From contig NZ_CP024199.1 of NCBI RefSeq assembly GCF_002844375.1, positions 3,822,001 through 3,886,000 of the forward strand: DNA of 64,000 nt, given 5' to 3'. The notes beneath the pieces are model-generated. The model was given only the letters and a program-made list of their open reading frames with translations. It searched no databases and had not been told where the DNA came from. Positions 16,582 to 24,926 of this stretch are shown here, one piece after another; within the stretch, counting starts at the first letter, position 1, and every line of letters starts with the position of its first letter. This DNA is from Thalassospira marina. GTDB lineage: Bacteria > Pseudomonadota > Alphaproteobacteria > Rhodospirillales > Thalassospiraceae. The translations under genes were made by a program, and so were the position numbers.

Positions 16582-17721
16582 ATGACTGCACAAACCATCA
16601 CCTGCAAAGCCGCCATTGCCTGGGAAGCGGGCAAGCCGCTCTCGATCGAGGAAGTCCAGGTTGCGCCGCCCAAGGCCGGTGAAGTGCGCATCAAACTGAC
16701 TGCCACCGGCGTTTGCCACACCGATGCTTTCACCCTGTCGGGCGACGACCCCGAAGGCATTTTTCCGGCCATTCTCGGCCATGAAGGCGGCGGCGTTGTT
16801 GAATCAGTTGGCGAAGGTGTGACCAGTGTTGCCGTGGGCGACCATGTCATTCCGCTTTACACGCCGGAATGCGGCGAATGCAAATTCTGTAAATCGGGCA
16901 AAACCAACCTGTGCAGCAAAATTCGCGAAACCCAGGGCAAAGGCCTGATGCCCGATGGCACCACGCGCTTCTCGCAAAATGGCAAGCCGATTTTCCATTA
17001 TATGGGCTGCTCGACTTTCTCTGAATATACCGTACTGCCGGAAATTTCCGTCGCCAAGGTCAATAAGGCCGCCCCGCTAGAGGAAGTTTGCCTGCTCGGT
17101 TGTGGTGTGACCACCGGCATGGGGGCGGCGACCAATGCCGCCAAAGTAAAAAAGGGCGATACCGTTGCCATCTTTGGCCTCGGCGGTATTGGTCTTTCGG
17201 CGATTATCGGCTGCCAGATGGCGGGGGCGGAACGCATTCTCGCCATTGATATCAATGAAAAGAAGTTCGATCTGGCAAAGCAGCTTGGTGCGACCGACTG
17301 CATCAACCCGAAAAACTTCGACAAGCCGATTCAGCAGGTCATCGTTGAAATGACCGATGGCGGCGTTGATTACAGCTTTGAATGCATTGGCAATGTCAAT
17401 GTCATGCGTTCCGCCCTGGAATGCTGCCACAAGGGTTGGGGTGAATCCGTGATTATCGGTGTCGCCGGTGCCGGGCAGGAAATTTCCACCCGCCCGTTCC
17501 AGCTTGTTACCGGGCGCGTCTGGCGCGGCACCGCGTTTGGCGGCGTCAAGGGCCGCTCAGAACTACCGGATTATGTTGAACGCTACCTGGCCGGCGAATT
17601 CAAACTGTCGGACTTCATCACCCACACCATGCCGCTTGAAGAGATCAATCATGCCTTCCACCTGATGCATGAAGGCGAAAGCATTCGCAGCGTCATCCAT
17701 TATGCACCGGCAGCCAAATAA
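16582..17721 (+). CDS. frmA: S-(hydroxymethyl)glutathione dehydrogenase (class III alcohol dehydrogenase)
   Basis: A zinc-dependent dehydrogenase of 379 residues that oxidises S-hydroxymethylglutathione, the formaldehyde-glutathione adduct, to S-formylglutathione with NAD. It can also reduce S-nitrosoglutathione. Catalytic zinc ligands are visible in TGVCHTDAF and GHEGGG, the four structural-zinc cysteines in ECGECKFCKSGKTNLC, and the Rossmann motif in FGLGGIGLS. The length is that of the family. The next gene, 60 bases downstream, encodes the hydrolase for the product, so the two form one detoxification operon. Control by the divergent LysR gene is inferred from position. Confidence 0.95.
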   Translation: MTAQTITCKAAIAWEAGKPLSIEEVQVAPPKAGEVRIKLTATGVCHTDAFTLSGDDPEGIFPAILGHEGGGVVESVGEGVTSVAVGDHVIPLYTPECGECKFCKSGKTNLCSKIRETQGKGLMPDGTTRFSQNGKPIFHYMGCSTFSEYTVLPEISVAKVNKAAPLEEVCLLGCGVTTGMGAATNAAKVKKGDTVAIFGLGGIGLSAIIGCQMAGAERILAIDINEKKFDLAKQLGATDCINPKNFDKPIQQVIVEMTDGGVDYSFECIGNVNVMRSALECCHKGWGESVIIGVAGAGQEISTRPFQLVTGRVWRGTAFGGVKGRSELPDYVERYLAGEFKLSDFITHTMPLEEINHAFHLMHEGESIRSVIHYAPAAK

Positions 17722-17781
17722 TTTGCCGAAACAGCGGGCCGGAAACATTTTTCCGGCCCGATTGCATATCTGGAGGATGAA

Positions 17782-18639
17782 ATGAGCATCGAAAACATTT
17801 CCAGCGCCAAAAGCTTCGGCGGCTGGCACAAACAATACAGCCACAAATCATCAACACTTGGCTGTGACATGCGCTTTGCCATTTACCTGCCGCCCCAGGC
17901 AGGTAACGGCACCACGGTGCCGGTGATGTACTGGCTTTCGGGCCTGACCTGCACGGATGAAAATTTCATGCAAAAGGCCGGCGCGCACCGCATTGCCGCC
18001 GAACTGGGCATTGCCATTGTCGCCCCGGATACCAGCCCGCGCGGCGACCATGTGCCCGATGATGAAAACGAAGCCTATGATTTTGGCAAGGGGGCCGGTT
18101 TTTACGTTAATGCCACGCAGGAACCCTGGCGGCAAAATTACCGCATGTATGATTACATCATCAGCGAGCTTCCGGCCCTGATTGCCGAACATTTCCCGGT
18201 TAATGAAAACACTGTCATTTCCGGCCATTCCATGGGCGGTCACGGCGCGCTGATGATGGCGCTGCGCAACCCCGGCAGGTTCCGCTCGGTCACCGCCTTT
18301 TCACCCATCAGCAACCCGGTCAATGTGCCCTGGGGGCAGAAGGCGTTTGAAAACTATCTGGGGTCCAAACAGGCCGACTGGGCCGCTTATGATAGCTCCA
18401 TGCTCATGAGCACCGCCCAGCCCACGGCCTTCACCCCTGCCCTTGTCGACCAGGGCGATGCTGATGGCTTCCTCAAAGACCAGCTCAAACCCGAAACGCT
18501 GGAACAGGCGGCCAAAAACAGCGGCTATCCGCTGACGCTGCGCATGCAGGAAGGCTATGATCACAGCTATTATTTCATCGCCAGCTTCATCGAAGACCAT
18601 ATGCGGTTTCATGCCACACATTTGGGGCTAACAGCCTAA
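17782..18639 (+). CDS. fghA: S-formylglutathione hydrolase
   Basis: An esterase-D-type alpha/beta hydrolase of 285 residues that hydrolyses S-formylglutathione to formate and glutathione, the second step of the pathway begun by the preceding gene. The nucleophile elbow GHSMGGHGALMMAL holds the catalytic serine. The oxyanion-side motif YWLSGLTCTDENF and the late DHSYYF histidine complete the expected triad region. The ATG at 17782 has GGAGGAT seven bases upstream. A hairpin follows the stop codon. Confidence 0.95.
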   Translation: MSIENISSAKSFGGWHKQYSHKSSTLGCDMRFAIYLPPQAGNGTTVPVMYWLSGLTCTDENFMQKAGAHRIAAELGIAIVAPDTSPRGDHVPDDENEAYDFGKGAGFYVNATQEPWRQNYRMYDYIISELPALIAEHFPVNENTVISGHSMGGHGALMMALRNPGRFRSVTAFSPISNPVNVPWGQKAFENYLGSKQADWAAYDSSMLMSTAQPTAFTPALVDQGDADGFLKDQLKPETLEQAAKNSGYPLTLRMQEGYDHSYYFIASFIEDHMRFHATHLGLTA

Positions 18640-18667
18640 TCTACCCGCTGGTGAAACATGCTTTCAT

Positions 18668-18702
18668 GCCGGACCTGAGCCAAAACAGGTCCGACATTTA
18701 TT
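18668..18702 (+). terminator. Terminator between convergent fghA and bioN
   Basis: CGGACCTG (18670-18677), eight-base loop, CAGGTCCG (18686-18693), extended by further pairs beyond one mismatch and followed by a T-rich ACATTTATTT on the plus strand. Confidence 0.65.
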
Positions 18703-19315
18703 TGCGCCCGGCGGGGTCATAACTCCGTGCCTCGATCGCATCGGCAACATCATCAGCCATTTTAAGGGTACGGATGATCAGTGGCACTGAAAGCGCCAGC
18801 ATATTGCGATCCAGCCCCCGCGCCTTTTGCGCCTCGCGCACATCATGGGAAACGCTGGCAATAACGGGAATAAAGCGCAGCACCAGCGAAAAGGCCAGGC
18901 CGACCTTTTCCGGGTTAACACCGACAAAGCGTAGCGGCTGCATGGCGCGTTCCAGGGCTTCGAGCATTACCGAAACCCGGGTCGTCAGCGTTACCAAGGC
19001 AGCAAACAGCACAACGATGGCAAGGCGCGTGACCACCACAAGGCCCGCCTGCCAGTCATTCAGCCACAGCTGCACGGCGAAGAACACGACAAGCAACCAT
19101 AATAAGGGCCGGATTTGCGCCCATAAAATTTGCGGCGAAAACCGCGCCACGCCATAAAGGCCAACAACAACCGCCAATATGCCCAGCAGGATTTGCCAGC
19201 TTGGAATCACAAACACCGCCGTGCCCAGCGCCACAAGGGCGAGCACCTTAAACCCGGCAGGCAGGTGATGGAGCAGCGAGGCGCGATCCTGATACAGGCC
19301 GCTGGCAAGGTTCAT
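18698..19315 (-). CDS. bioN: Biotin ECF transporter T component
   Basis: The transmembrane coupling subunit of a biotin energy-coupling-factor transporter, 205 residues with about five hydrophobic helices. Two Ala-Arg motifs of the T-component coupling helices are visible (QKARGLDR and EARSYDP); these touch the ATPase grooves. Its start overlaps the bioM stop by four bases. The small size fits BioN rather than the larger general EcfT. Confidence 0.88.
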   Translation of the reverse strand: MNLASGLYQDRASLLHHLPAGFKVLALVALGTAVFVIPSWQILLGILAVVVGLYGVARFSPQILWAQIRPLLWLLVVFFAVQLWLNDWQAGLVVVTRLAIVVLFAALVTLTTRVSVMLEALERAMQPLRFVGVNPEKVGLAFSLVLRFIPVIASVSHDVREAQKARGLDRNMLALSVPLIIRTLKMADDVADAIEARSYDPAGRK

Positions 19316-19986
19316 GACATCAGATCCACATAAAAAAGCAGCGCCTTTTGCGGGATATCGTCACACACCACCTGTCCCTGATCGATCACCAGAATACGGT
19401 CATAGTCGGCCAGAAGGTCCAGATCATGCGATACCGTAATCACCTGCTGGTCCAGTGCGGCAATGGCTTGTGCGACCCGGTTGCGATTGCGCAAATCAAG
19501 CAATGTGGTCGGCTCGTCAAACACGATGCAGGCGGGCTCCATGATCAACACGCCACAAATCGCCAAAAGCTGCTTTTGCCCACCACTTAACTGGTGGCTG
19601 GGATGGGTGCGATAAGCCCCAAGGTCATAGCGCACCAGCATGGTATCTATCCGGCTACTAACTTCTTCTTTTGACAGTTTCAGGGGCTTAAGCCCAAAGG
19701 CCAAATCTTCCTCGACCACGGGAAAGACAATCTGGTTATCGGGGTTTTGAAACACAAATCCCACCCGGGCGCGCACCTTGCGGCCATCATTTGCGGTATC
19801 CATGCCATCAACCAGCACTTTGCCTTCTGTCGGCACCAGAAGCCCGTTAAGCAATCGCGCCAGCGTGCTTTTGCCCGATCCATTGGCGCCAACAATGCCA
19901 ATTCTGCGCTCCCCCAGCGACAGGGAAATGTCCTTTAGCACGCTTTGCGCCCCATATCGCAGGGCGACATTCTGCAATTCGATCAT
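19312..19986 (-). CDS. bioM: Biotin ECF transporter ATPase
   Basis: An ABC ATPase of 224 residues energising biotin uptake. Walker A GANGSGKST, signature LSGGQKQL and Walker B CIVFDEPTTLLD are present in order. The open frame extends to 20121, but the conserved start MIELQNVALRYG at 19986 has AGAGG just upstream. The extra codons also overlap the terminator and the end of bioY, so the shorter form is chosen. Confidence 0.9.
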   Translation of the reverse strand: MIELQNVALRYGAQSVLKDISLSLGERRIGIVGANGSGKSTLARLLNGLLVPTEGKVLVDGMDTANDGRKVRARVGFVFQNPDNQIVFPVVEEDLAFGLKPLKLSKEEVSSRIDTMLVRYDLGAYRTHPSHQLSGGQKQLLAICGVLIMEPACIVFDEPTTLLDLRNRNRVAQAIAALDQQVITVSHDLDLLADYDRILVIDQGQVVCDDIPQKALLFYVDLMS

Positions 19987-20009
19987 TGGCCTCTCATATT
20001 CCGCCCAGC

Positions 20010-20041
20010 AAAAAGCCGCCTGCAGCGATTGCGCAGGCGGC
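20010..20041 (-). terminator. Rho-independent terminator inside the bioYMN cluster
   Basis: On the minus strand GCCGCCTGC (20033-20041), nine-base loop, GCAGGCGGC (20015-20023), then TTTTT. A perfect nine-base G/C stem sits between the bioY stop and the bioM start, so it should reduce read-through into bioMN. Confidence 0.8.
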
Positions 20042-20059
20042 CCAATTAAAGCACGCAAA

Positions 20060-20605
20060 TCAGGCTGGCGAAACCAGCGGATAGGCCCTGCGCACGGCGA
20101 GGGCCGCACCCGTTGCGACAAAAACCTTCAGGGCATCGCCAATCAGAAACGGTGCCGCCCCGACAGTAGCTTTCCAATAGGAAATATCAACCGCCACCGC
20201 GACCCAGGCATTGCCCAGCCCGTAAAGCACAACAATACCGCCAAAACCGATAATCGCCGCCGTGTTCACCACATTCAGGCGATCCCAGAATTTTTCAATC
20301 AGATAGCCGATAACAAAGGCCGACACGGCCCAGCCCAGCATGAAACCGCCCGTCGGGCCCAGAAACACGCCAAAACCACCACGCCCACCGGCCAAAAGCG
20401 GCAGACCAAGCGCGACCAGCACCAGAAACAGCACAACAGAAAGGGCACCACGCCGCGCCCCCAAAATCGCCCCGGCCAGCATCGGCGCAAGCGACTGCGC
20501 TGTAATCGGAACGCCCGTGACCGGCAGGGTGAAGGGCGGAAAAAGCCCCAAAACAGCCATCAATGCCGCAAAAAGGGCAATATAAACAATGTCCTTGGTC
20601 TTCAT
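20060..20605 (-). CDS. bioY: Biotin transporter S component BioY
   Basis: The biotin-binding membrane subunit (181 residues, about six helices). The conserved region PVTGVPITAQSLAPMLAGAI and the following GARRGALSVVLFLVLVALGLP-type helices identify BioY, as does GPTGGFMLGW. It lies first in the cluster and is separated from bioM by a terminator. Known work shows that some BioY proteins can transport biotin alone. Upstream DNA shows no clear BioR box (TTATMKATAA), so its regulation is open. Confidence 0.9.
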   Translation of the reverse strand: MKTKDIVYIALFAALMAVLGLFPPFTLPVTGVPITAQSLAPMLAGAILGARRGALSVVLFLVLVALGLPLLAGGRGGFGVFLGPTGGFMLGWAVSAFVIGYLIEKFWDRLNVVNTAAIIGFGGIVVLYGLGNAWVAVAVDISYWKATVGAAPFLIGDALKVFVATGAALAVRRAYPLVSPA

Positions 20606-21027
20606 CCTGATCCCTCACGTTCGGGCCAGCCCTGCGACAGCCCGTTACACGACCCGCCACAAATGCAAAAACCGGCCCCACATCACGTCAGGGCCACCAA
20701 TCTCACTGGCAAGGGATAACGACAAACGCGCGGTTTTCCAAGGGAAATGAGATATCTCGGCTACGTCAAAGATCGTGGCTTCGCAAAAGACAACAACGTT
20801 TGACCGCTAGCCAACCTAAAAATATCCCACTCGAATTCAGCCGTCACAAATTATCGAGATATTTTTTTGCTTGAAAAACTAAATACCCTATCTGCACCGC
20901 TAAATCACACAACGGCCTCATGTAGTACCCGTCTCAACGGTGACTAGAGCTCTATGAAACTTCGTAAAAAAGCATTTCCTACAAATTAATAAAACCAAGA
21001 CCTTAAGAATTCACCGCAGGAGAAGTC
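20606..21027. other. AT-rich intergenic region
   Basis: About 420 bases between the start of bioY and the end of the immunity candidate. From roughly 20815 the sequence becomes clearly more AT-rich, continuous with the composition of the immunity gene. It includes a GAGATATCTC palindrome near 20750. I see no gene in it. Confidence 0.4.
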
Positions 21028-21267
21028 TCAGGAATTTTGAAGATTCTTTGATAACGCAACAAGTTCTTCTACTGAAAATTCGAATTCCTCTCCATCTTCC
21101 ATAGAGCTAAGTTCCAACAATAATTCCTGCATATCGTCGTCCGCTTCCGAATCTCGTTGATGATCCATAAATATCTCAAAGGCCCAGCGAGACAAGATAA
21201 CCAAATCATGTGTCTCATTGAGCTTTTTTTCTAACATTTTACCAAACTCTGATTTAGACATTTTCAT
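21028..21267 (-). CDS. Small acidic protein, candidate immunity protein
   Basis: A 79-residue acidic protein with no membrane segment or signal peptide. Its start overlaps the stop of the upstream toxin-like gene by four bases, so they are coupled. The pattern ETHDLVILSRWAFEIFMDH, a small acidic middle and MEDGEEFEFSVEELVAL resembles small acidic immunity proteins I recall from polymorphic toxin loci. The direct role, binding and blocking the C-terminal domain of the upstream protein, is inferred from position, size and charge. Composition is AT-rich like the 3' part of the toxin gene. Confidence 0.65.
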   Translation of the reverse strand: MKMSKSEFGKMLEKKLNETHDLVILSRWAFEIFMDHQRDSEADDDMQELLLELSSMEDGEEFEFSVEELVALSKNLQNS

Positions 21268-22571
21268 CGGATACCCAATTCGGTTCCAGTTGGGGGATAA
21301 TGAAGAGAATCGACATGTTGACCGTTGATCATTTTGGGATGTACTCGGTTGATCTTCCCTGACTGATCATATGCTTCATTCCATGAACGGACCAATCCCG
21401 TATTAGAATTATATTCCGTTACATATGACGAACCTCTCGTTGGGCCTGAGCTCTTCGCCGAGCGTTCGGCTGCATAATACCTGATACGCCCATCTGGAAG
21501 CTCGCGAATTTTCACTGCCTTGCTTTGAGCACGCTCCAACGCAGATAATTTCCTTTTAAGAGCAATGCCAGAATTAACGTCATTGGCACCCAAATTTGCA
21601 CTACTTGTCGTATCCCCGGTAGATTCAGATTTCATTTCCTTAAGGCGCAATTTTGGCGCAGTTACTTCATCTTTTTCGATTTTCTCGAAATTTTTATTCG
21701 AGACAATCTTCTGTCGCGGCTCAACCACTGGCCTTGAAGTCTTAATTTCCACGGGAGAATTCTTTGGAGATTCTTCGATTATTTGACGAGGGGATCGTCC
21801 TCCCGCCCCTGCACGCCCAGCAGTATGAGTAAGCAACGCAATCAATAGCCCCACTGTGATTTCAGCGGCAACTCGTGCAAAAAGTGCGGCCGCGCGATCC
21901 AGATCTCTCTCATCCTTGGCATTGGCAACCAACTGCAAGGCCTCCATCAGGTCGCCAACAGCACCGAAAATTGCCCAACCAACCATCGCATAACCGATAC
22001 CCAGGATAACCGCGAGAATGGTTCCGCCGCTTGCGAATGCCAGTGCTGCAATCGTCGCCGCAGCCGTTGCAAGTGCAACAGGTGAGACAAGTCCGCGCAA
22101 GGTCTCCGCAAAACCTTCACCCAAATGGTTTTCTAGTTTCCCAAATGTCAGCTCGAACTTTTCCTCCATCGACATTGTCGCAACATTGCGGCCCTTCAAT
22201 GTCGAGAGGACGGGCGTTAAACGGCGTTTGATTTTTTCGGGAGCACTAGCGCCAGCCCGGCGCTCATCAGCAATTTCAAGTGCCATCCATGTGCCTTGGG
22301 CAACAATGCGGCCAACATCACGTGCCATATCAAGGTCATTGCGCGGTGCCATGGTGCCGCCCGCGGCAGCGGCCCAAAAATGGCGGAGTTTAAGGCTGTT
22401 ACCCGGGTATGAGGCATAGCGACGGACCCGATCGGCAATGCCTTGCGGGTCTTCGATGCTGCCGCAGGTTTTGGCATCAAAGCGGTTAAGCTGGGCAAAG
22501 CAGAGCCGTCGGCCAATCAGCAATATTGACCCATTGCCGCGCAATTCGACAATTTCGCTGTGGGAAAACAC
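21264..22571 (-). CDS. Polymorphic toxin-like protein with variable C-terminal domain
   Basis: A 435-residue modular protein. Residues 1-155 form a soluble N-terminal domain (NSLKLRHFWAAAAGG, GTWMALEIADERRAG) that recalls the Tre1-like/DUF6861 N-terminal domain of type VI-linked effectors; this is memory and untested. Residues 160-215 and 237-250 are Gly/Ala-rich hydrophobic helices, suited to membrane insertion. A Ser/Lys/Glu linker follows, and a C-terminal domain from about 343 contains RIRYYAAERS, SSYVTEYNSNTG, VRSWNEAYD and INRVHPK, ending with HYPPTGTELG. The coding DNA changes from GC-rich to AT-rich near 21780, close to where the linker begins, a usual sign of toxin-tip exchange. No secretion genes are adjacent. 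The toxic activity is unknown. Confidence 0.65.
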   Translation of the reverse strand: MFSHSEIVELRGNGSILLIGRRLCFAQLNRFDAKTCGSIEDPQGIADRVRRYASYPGNSLKLRHFWAAAAGGTMAPRNDLDMARDVGRIVAQGTWMALEIADERRAGASAPEKIKRRLTPVLSTLKGRNVATMSMEEKFELTFGKLENHLGEGFAETLRGLVSPVALATAAATIAALAFASGGTILAVILGIGYAMVGWAIFGAVGDLMEALQLVANAKDERDLDRAAALFARVAAEITVGLLIALLTHTAGRAGAGGRSPRQIIEESPKNSPVEIKTSRPVVEPRQKIVSNKNFEKIEKDEVTAPKLRLKEMKSESTGDTTSSANLGANDVNSGIALKRKLSALERAQSKAVKIRELPDGRIRYYAAERSAKSSGPTRGSSYVTEYNSNTGLVRSWNEAYDQSGKINRVHPKMINGQHVDSLHYPPTGTELGIR

Positions 22572-22904
22572 ATCCTTCTCCTGGCAGGTCCAAATAACCG
22601 GCGGGCAAAACCGGATATCCTGAAGCTATCGCCAGGGGATGGGCATTTTCGTGGGGAAAAATGCAGAAATTTGAATTTTATCCAAATCAATTCAATGATT
22701 TGAAATTACAGCAAATTTCACGCATAGGTTGCGCGCGCGATACTGGAAATTCTGGCGGGATTTCGCCCGGACGGGCGGGAAACCGCCCCATTTGCGAGAT
22801 TTTGCCAATGCACGCCGCGCACAAAGCTAAAAAACAAACACCCGGCCGTTTCGGGCCGGGTGTTTGCGAACTCCCATCATCTGCGATTTTCTGCTTGTTC
22901 TATG
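22572..22904. other. Intergenic region holding the toxin promoter and the urease terminator
   Basis: About 330 bases. The part near the toxin start is AT-rich and contains the dyad AAATCA, six bases, TGATTT near 22690. The other end holds the strong terminator listed separately. No gene is seen. Confidence 0.4.
22829..22866 (-). terminator. Strong terminator of the urease operon
   Basis: A perfect 13-base stem CAAACACCCGGCC (22835-22847) / GGCCGGGTGTTTG (22854-22866) with a six-base loop. On the minus strand it is followed by a T-run. It lies about 40 bases after the ureG stop. Confidence 0.88.
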
Positions 22905-23522
22905 TCACGCAGCAGATTGACGGAGCCCCCCTGTCTCGATGATGAAGTTTTTAACATCCTCAAGCCCCTGCATGGCCTTGAGATTGGTAAAAACAAACGG
23001 CCGGTCACCGCGCATTTTGCGCGCATCGCGGTCCATAACCCCCAGATCAGCACCCACCAGCGGTGCCAGATCGGTTTTATTAATGATCAAAAGGTCCGAA
23101 CGAGTAATGCCCGGTCCACCTTTGCGCGGAATCTTATCCCCTGCGGAGACATCAATCACGTAAATTGTGATGTCGGCAAGCTCTGGCGAGAAAGTAGCAG
23201 AAAGATTATCCCCGCCTGATTCAATAAAAATCGCCTCCAGGCCCGGATGTTTGGCCGACATATCCTCGACCGCGGCAAGATTGATCGATGCATCTTCGCG
23301 AATGGCGGTATGCGGGCAGCCGCCAGTTTCCACACCGGCAATGCGGTCGGGTGCCAATGCGCCGGACCGCGTCATGAATTCCGCATCTTCGCGGGTGTAA
23401 ATGTCATTCGTGATGGCCGCAATGTTGAATTCATCACGCATTGCCTTGCACAAACGCTCAAGCAATGCCGTTTTACCGGAACCAACAGGCCCACCAATAC
23501 CAATACGAAGCGGTGACGTCAT
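22905..23522 (-). CDS. ureG: Urease accessory GTPase UreG
   Basis: A 205-residue SIMIBI-class GTPase that drives nickel delivery to urease. The P-loop GGPVGSGKTALLERL is at the N-terminus. GVETGGCPHTAIREDASIN contains the conserved Cys-Pro-His nickel-binding motif, followed by LIFVESGGDNLSATFSPE-like sequence and NKTDLAP. The start at 23522 gives a normal length; a longer open frame exists to 23588 but overlaps ureF too far. Its start overlaps the ureF stop by four bases. Confidence 0.95.
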   Translation of the reverse strand: MTSPLRIGIGGPVGSGKTALLERLCKAMRDEFNIAAITNDIYTREDAEFMTRSGALAPDRIAGVETGGCPHTAIREDASINLAAVEDMSAKHPGLEAIFIESGGDNLSATFSPELADITIYVIDVSAGDKIPRKGGPGITRSDLLIINKTDLAPLVGADLGVMDRDARKMRGDRPFVFTNLKAMQGLEDVKNFIIETGGLRQSAA

Positions 23523-24241
23523 GATCGGAACAACCTTGTATATTGGGTTTCGTGTTTCATCGAGGTCCAGTCGACCAATGGCGCACAAGCGCCAATATCT
23601 TCCGGATCGGTTTCAATCGCGCGCTCTACCGCCATCTCAACAGCCTTTTCAAGGGCGGCAACGGCGCGTATGCCATCGGTTTGGCCCAGCGGCACGAGCC
23701 GCACGGCACTGGAAACCAGATTGGCCGACATGGCATGGAAAAAGGCGGTTAAGGCACTGCGCAAATCCACACCGATACCCGCCGCCGCGATGGCCACCGC
23801 CACCGGATAGGATGGCAAACGATCAAGCCCGCGCAACGAAGATGCCCAGCGCGCCAGCAATGGGTCATCCCACACCTGACTGACCGTCGAGACAAAGGCG
23901 CGCCCCTGGGCTGTTGCCTCCAGCGCCATTTCGGCGGTCCCCCGGCGGCAATCGGCATCAATACCAATCCCGGTCAGCGCATCCAGATCACCCTGTTTTG
24001 CCGCCGCATAGGCCTGGCAAAACAGCACACCGTCAATGCGCCCGGCCCCAAAGGCCAAAACACCCTCGATCCAGGTAATCACGCTATCGCGGGTTTTAAC
24101 CCGGCCATCCTCAATCGCATATTCCACACCGTGGGAATAGGTATAAGCCCCCACCGGGAAAGACGGCCCCAGCCACGTCATCAGGCGTATCAACCCTGCC
24201 GGGTCAAGCTGCCCTGGCGGGGTGATTTCATTAATGCTCAT
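23519..24241 (-). CDS. ureF: Urease accessory protein UreF
   Basis: A 240-residue, mostly helical urease assembly factor that joins UreD and UreG. The core LMTWLGPSFPVGAYTYSHGVEYAIEDG is the UreF hallmark, and the C-terminus MKHETQYTRLFRS is typical. The chosen ATG at 24241 overlaps the end of ureE by 11 bases. The longer open frame only reads the complement of the ureE histidine codons and can be discarded. Confidence 0.93.
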   Translation of the reverse strand: MSINEITPPGQLDPAGLIRLMTWLGPSFPVGAYTYSHGVEYAIEDGRVKTRDSVITWIEGVLAFGAGRIDGVLFCQAYAAAKQGDLDALTGIGIDADCRRGTAEMALEATAQGRAFVSTVSQVWDDPLLARWASSLRGLDRLPSYPVAVAIAAAGIGVDLRSALTAFFHAMSANLVSSAVRLVPLGQTDGIRAVAALEKAVEMAVERAIETDPEDIGACAPLVDWTSMKHETQYTRLFRS

Positions 24242-24923
24242 GCTCGCCCCCGGCAGCACTGCCATGTGGGTGGGAATGGGAATGAGGGCGCGCATGATCA
24301 TGGCTGTGATCATGATGGTGATCGTGATCATGACTATGGCCGTGGCTATGACCATGTGCTGATCCATGCAAAGCCTGCTTCACAGCAACACTGGAAGATG
24401 CCCCGTCATCATCGGCATTGGCAAAAAAATCGTGGTCATGGCCGTGATGGTGCCCATGTTCGTGCGCATTGCCGCCAAGCCCGTGATAAGCGCCACGTTC
24501 GGGGTCAAAGGGGGCGATTTCGGCATCCACCACACCGCCCAGACCAATGATCATTTCACGCAAAACATGATCATGAACAATGCGCAAGCGGCCATCCTTT
24601 AAAACCTGCATCGGCGTATGGCGGTTGCCGATATGCCAGGCCATACGGGCCGATGCCACCGGCCCGGCACAGGTAATGGTCATGACCGGTTCGTCAGCAG
24701 CACGCACCACAATTACCCCGCCATCAGCCAGGCGCAAAAAATCACCATCCCCCAGCCGAACAGCATGTGGCAGATCCAGCAAAAAGGGTTCGCCTGCATC
24801 GTCCATCAGCCGGAAACGGCGACGGTGCCGGTCGGCAAAGGCCAGCGTTACGGTCCCGCGCAATTCGGCGGCAGATGTTTGCCCAACGGGGATATGTTCA
24901 ATGGCACGCCACATAAAGGCCAA
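24231..24923 (-). CDS. ureE: Urease accessory nickel chaperone UreE with long histidine-rich tail
   Basis: A metallochaperone of 230 residues. The N-terminal peptide-binding domain is followed by the metal domain with WHIGNRHTPMQV (the conserved nickel histidine is in this motif) and HDHVLREMI. From about residue 153 the protein becomes a histidine-rich tail of nearly 80 residues, in two blocks (HEHGHHHGHDHD and a longer one at about 188-220), separated by an acidic and serine stretch. Tails of this kind bind several nickel ions. Most UreE proteins are near 150-160 residues, so this one is long. It begins three bases after ureC. Confidence 0.93.
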   Translation of the reverse strand: MAFMWRAIEHIPVGQTSAAELRGTVTLAFADRHRRRFRLMDDAGEPFLLDLPHAVRLGDGDFLRLADGGVIVVRAADEPVMTITCAGPVASARMAWHIGNRHTPMQVLKDGRLRIVHDHVLREMIIGLGGVVDAEIAPFDPERGAYHGLGGNAHEHGHHHGHDHDFFANADDDGASSSVAVKQALHGSAHGHSHGHSHDHDHHHDHSHDHARPHSHSHPHGSAAGGEHEH

Positions 24924-24926
24924 TCC

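Noticed and set aside
19778..20719. A 313-codon plus-strand frame opposite bioM and bioY
   Set aside because: Its product is Pro/Arg/Lys/Gln-rich and it lies fully opposite two recognised transporter genes.
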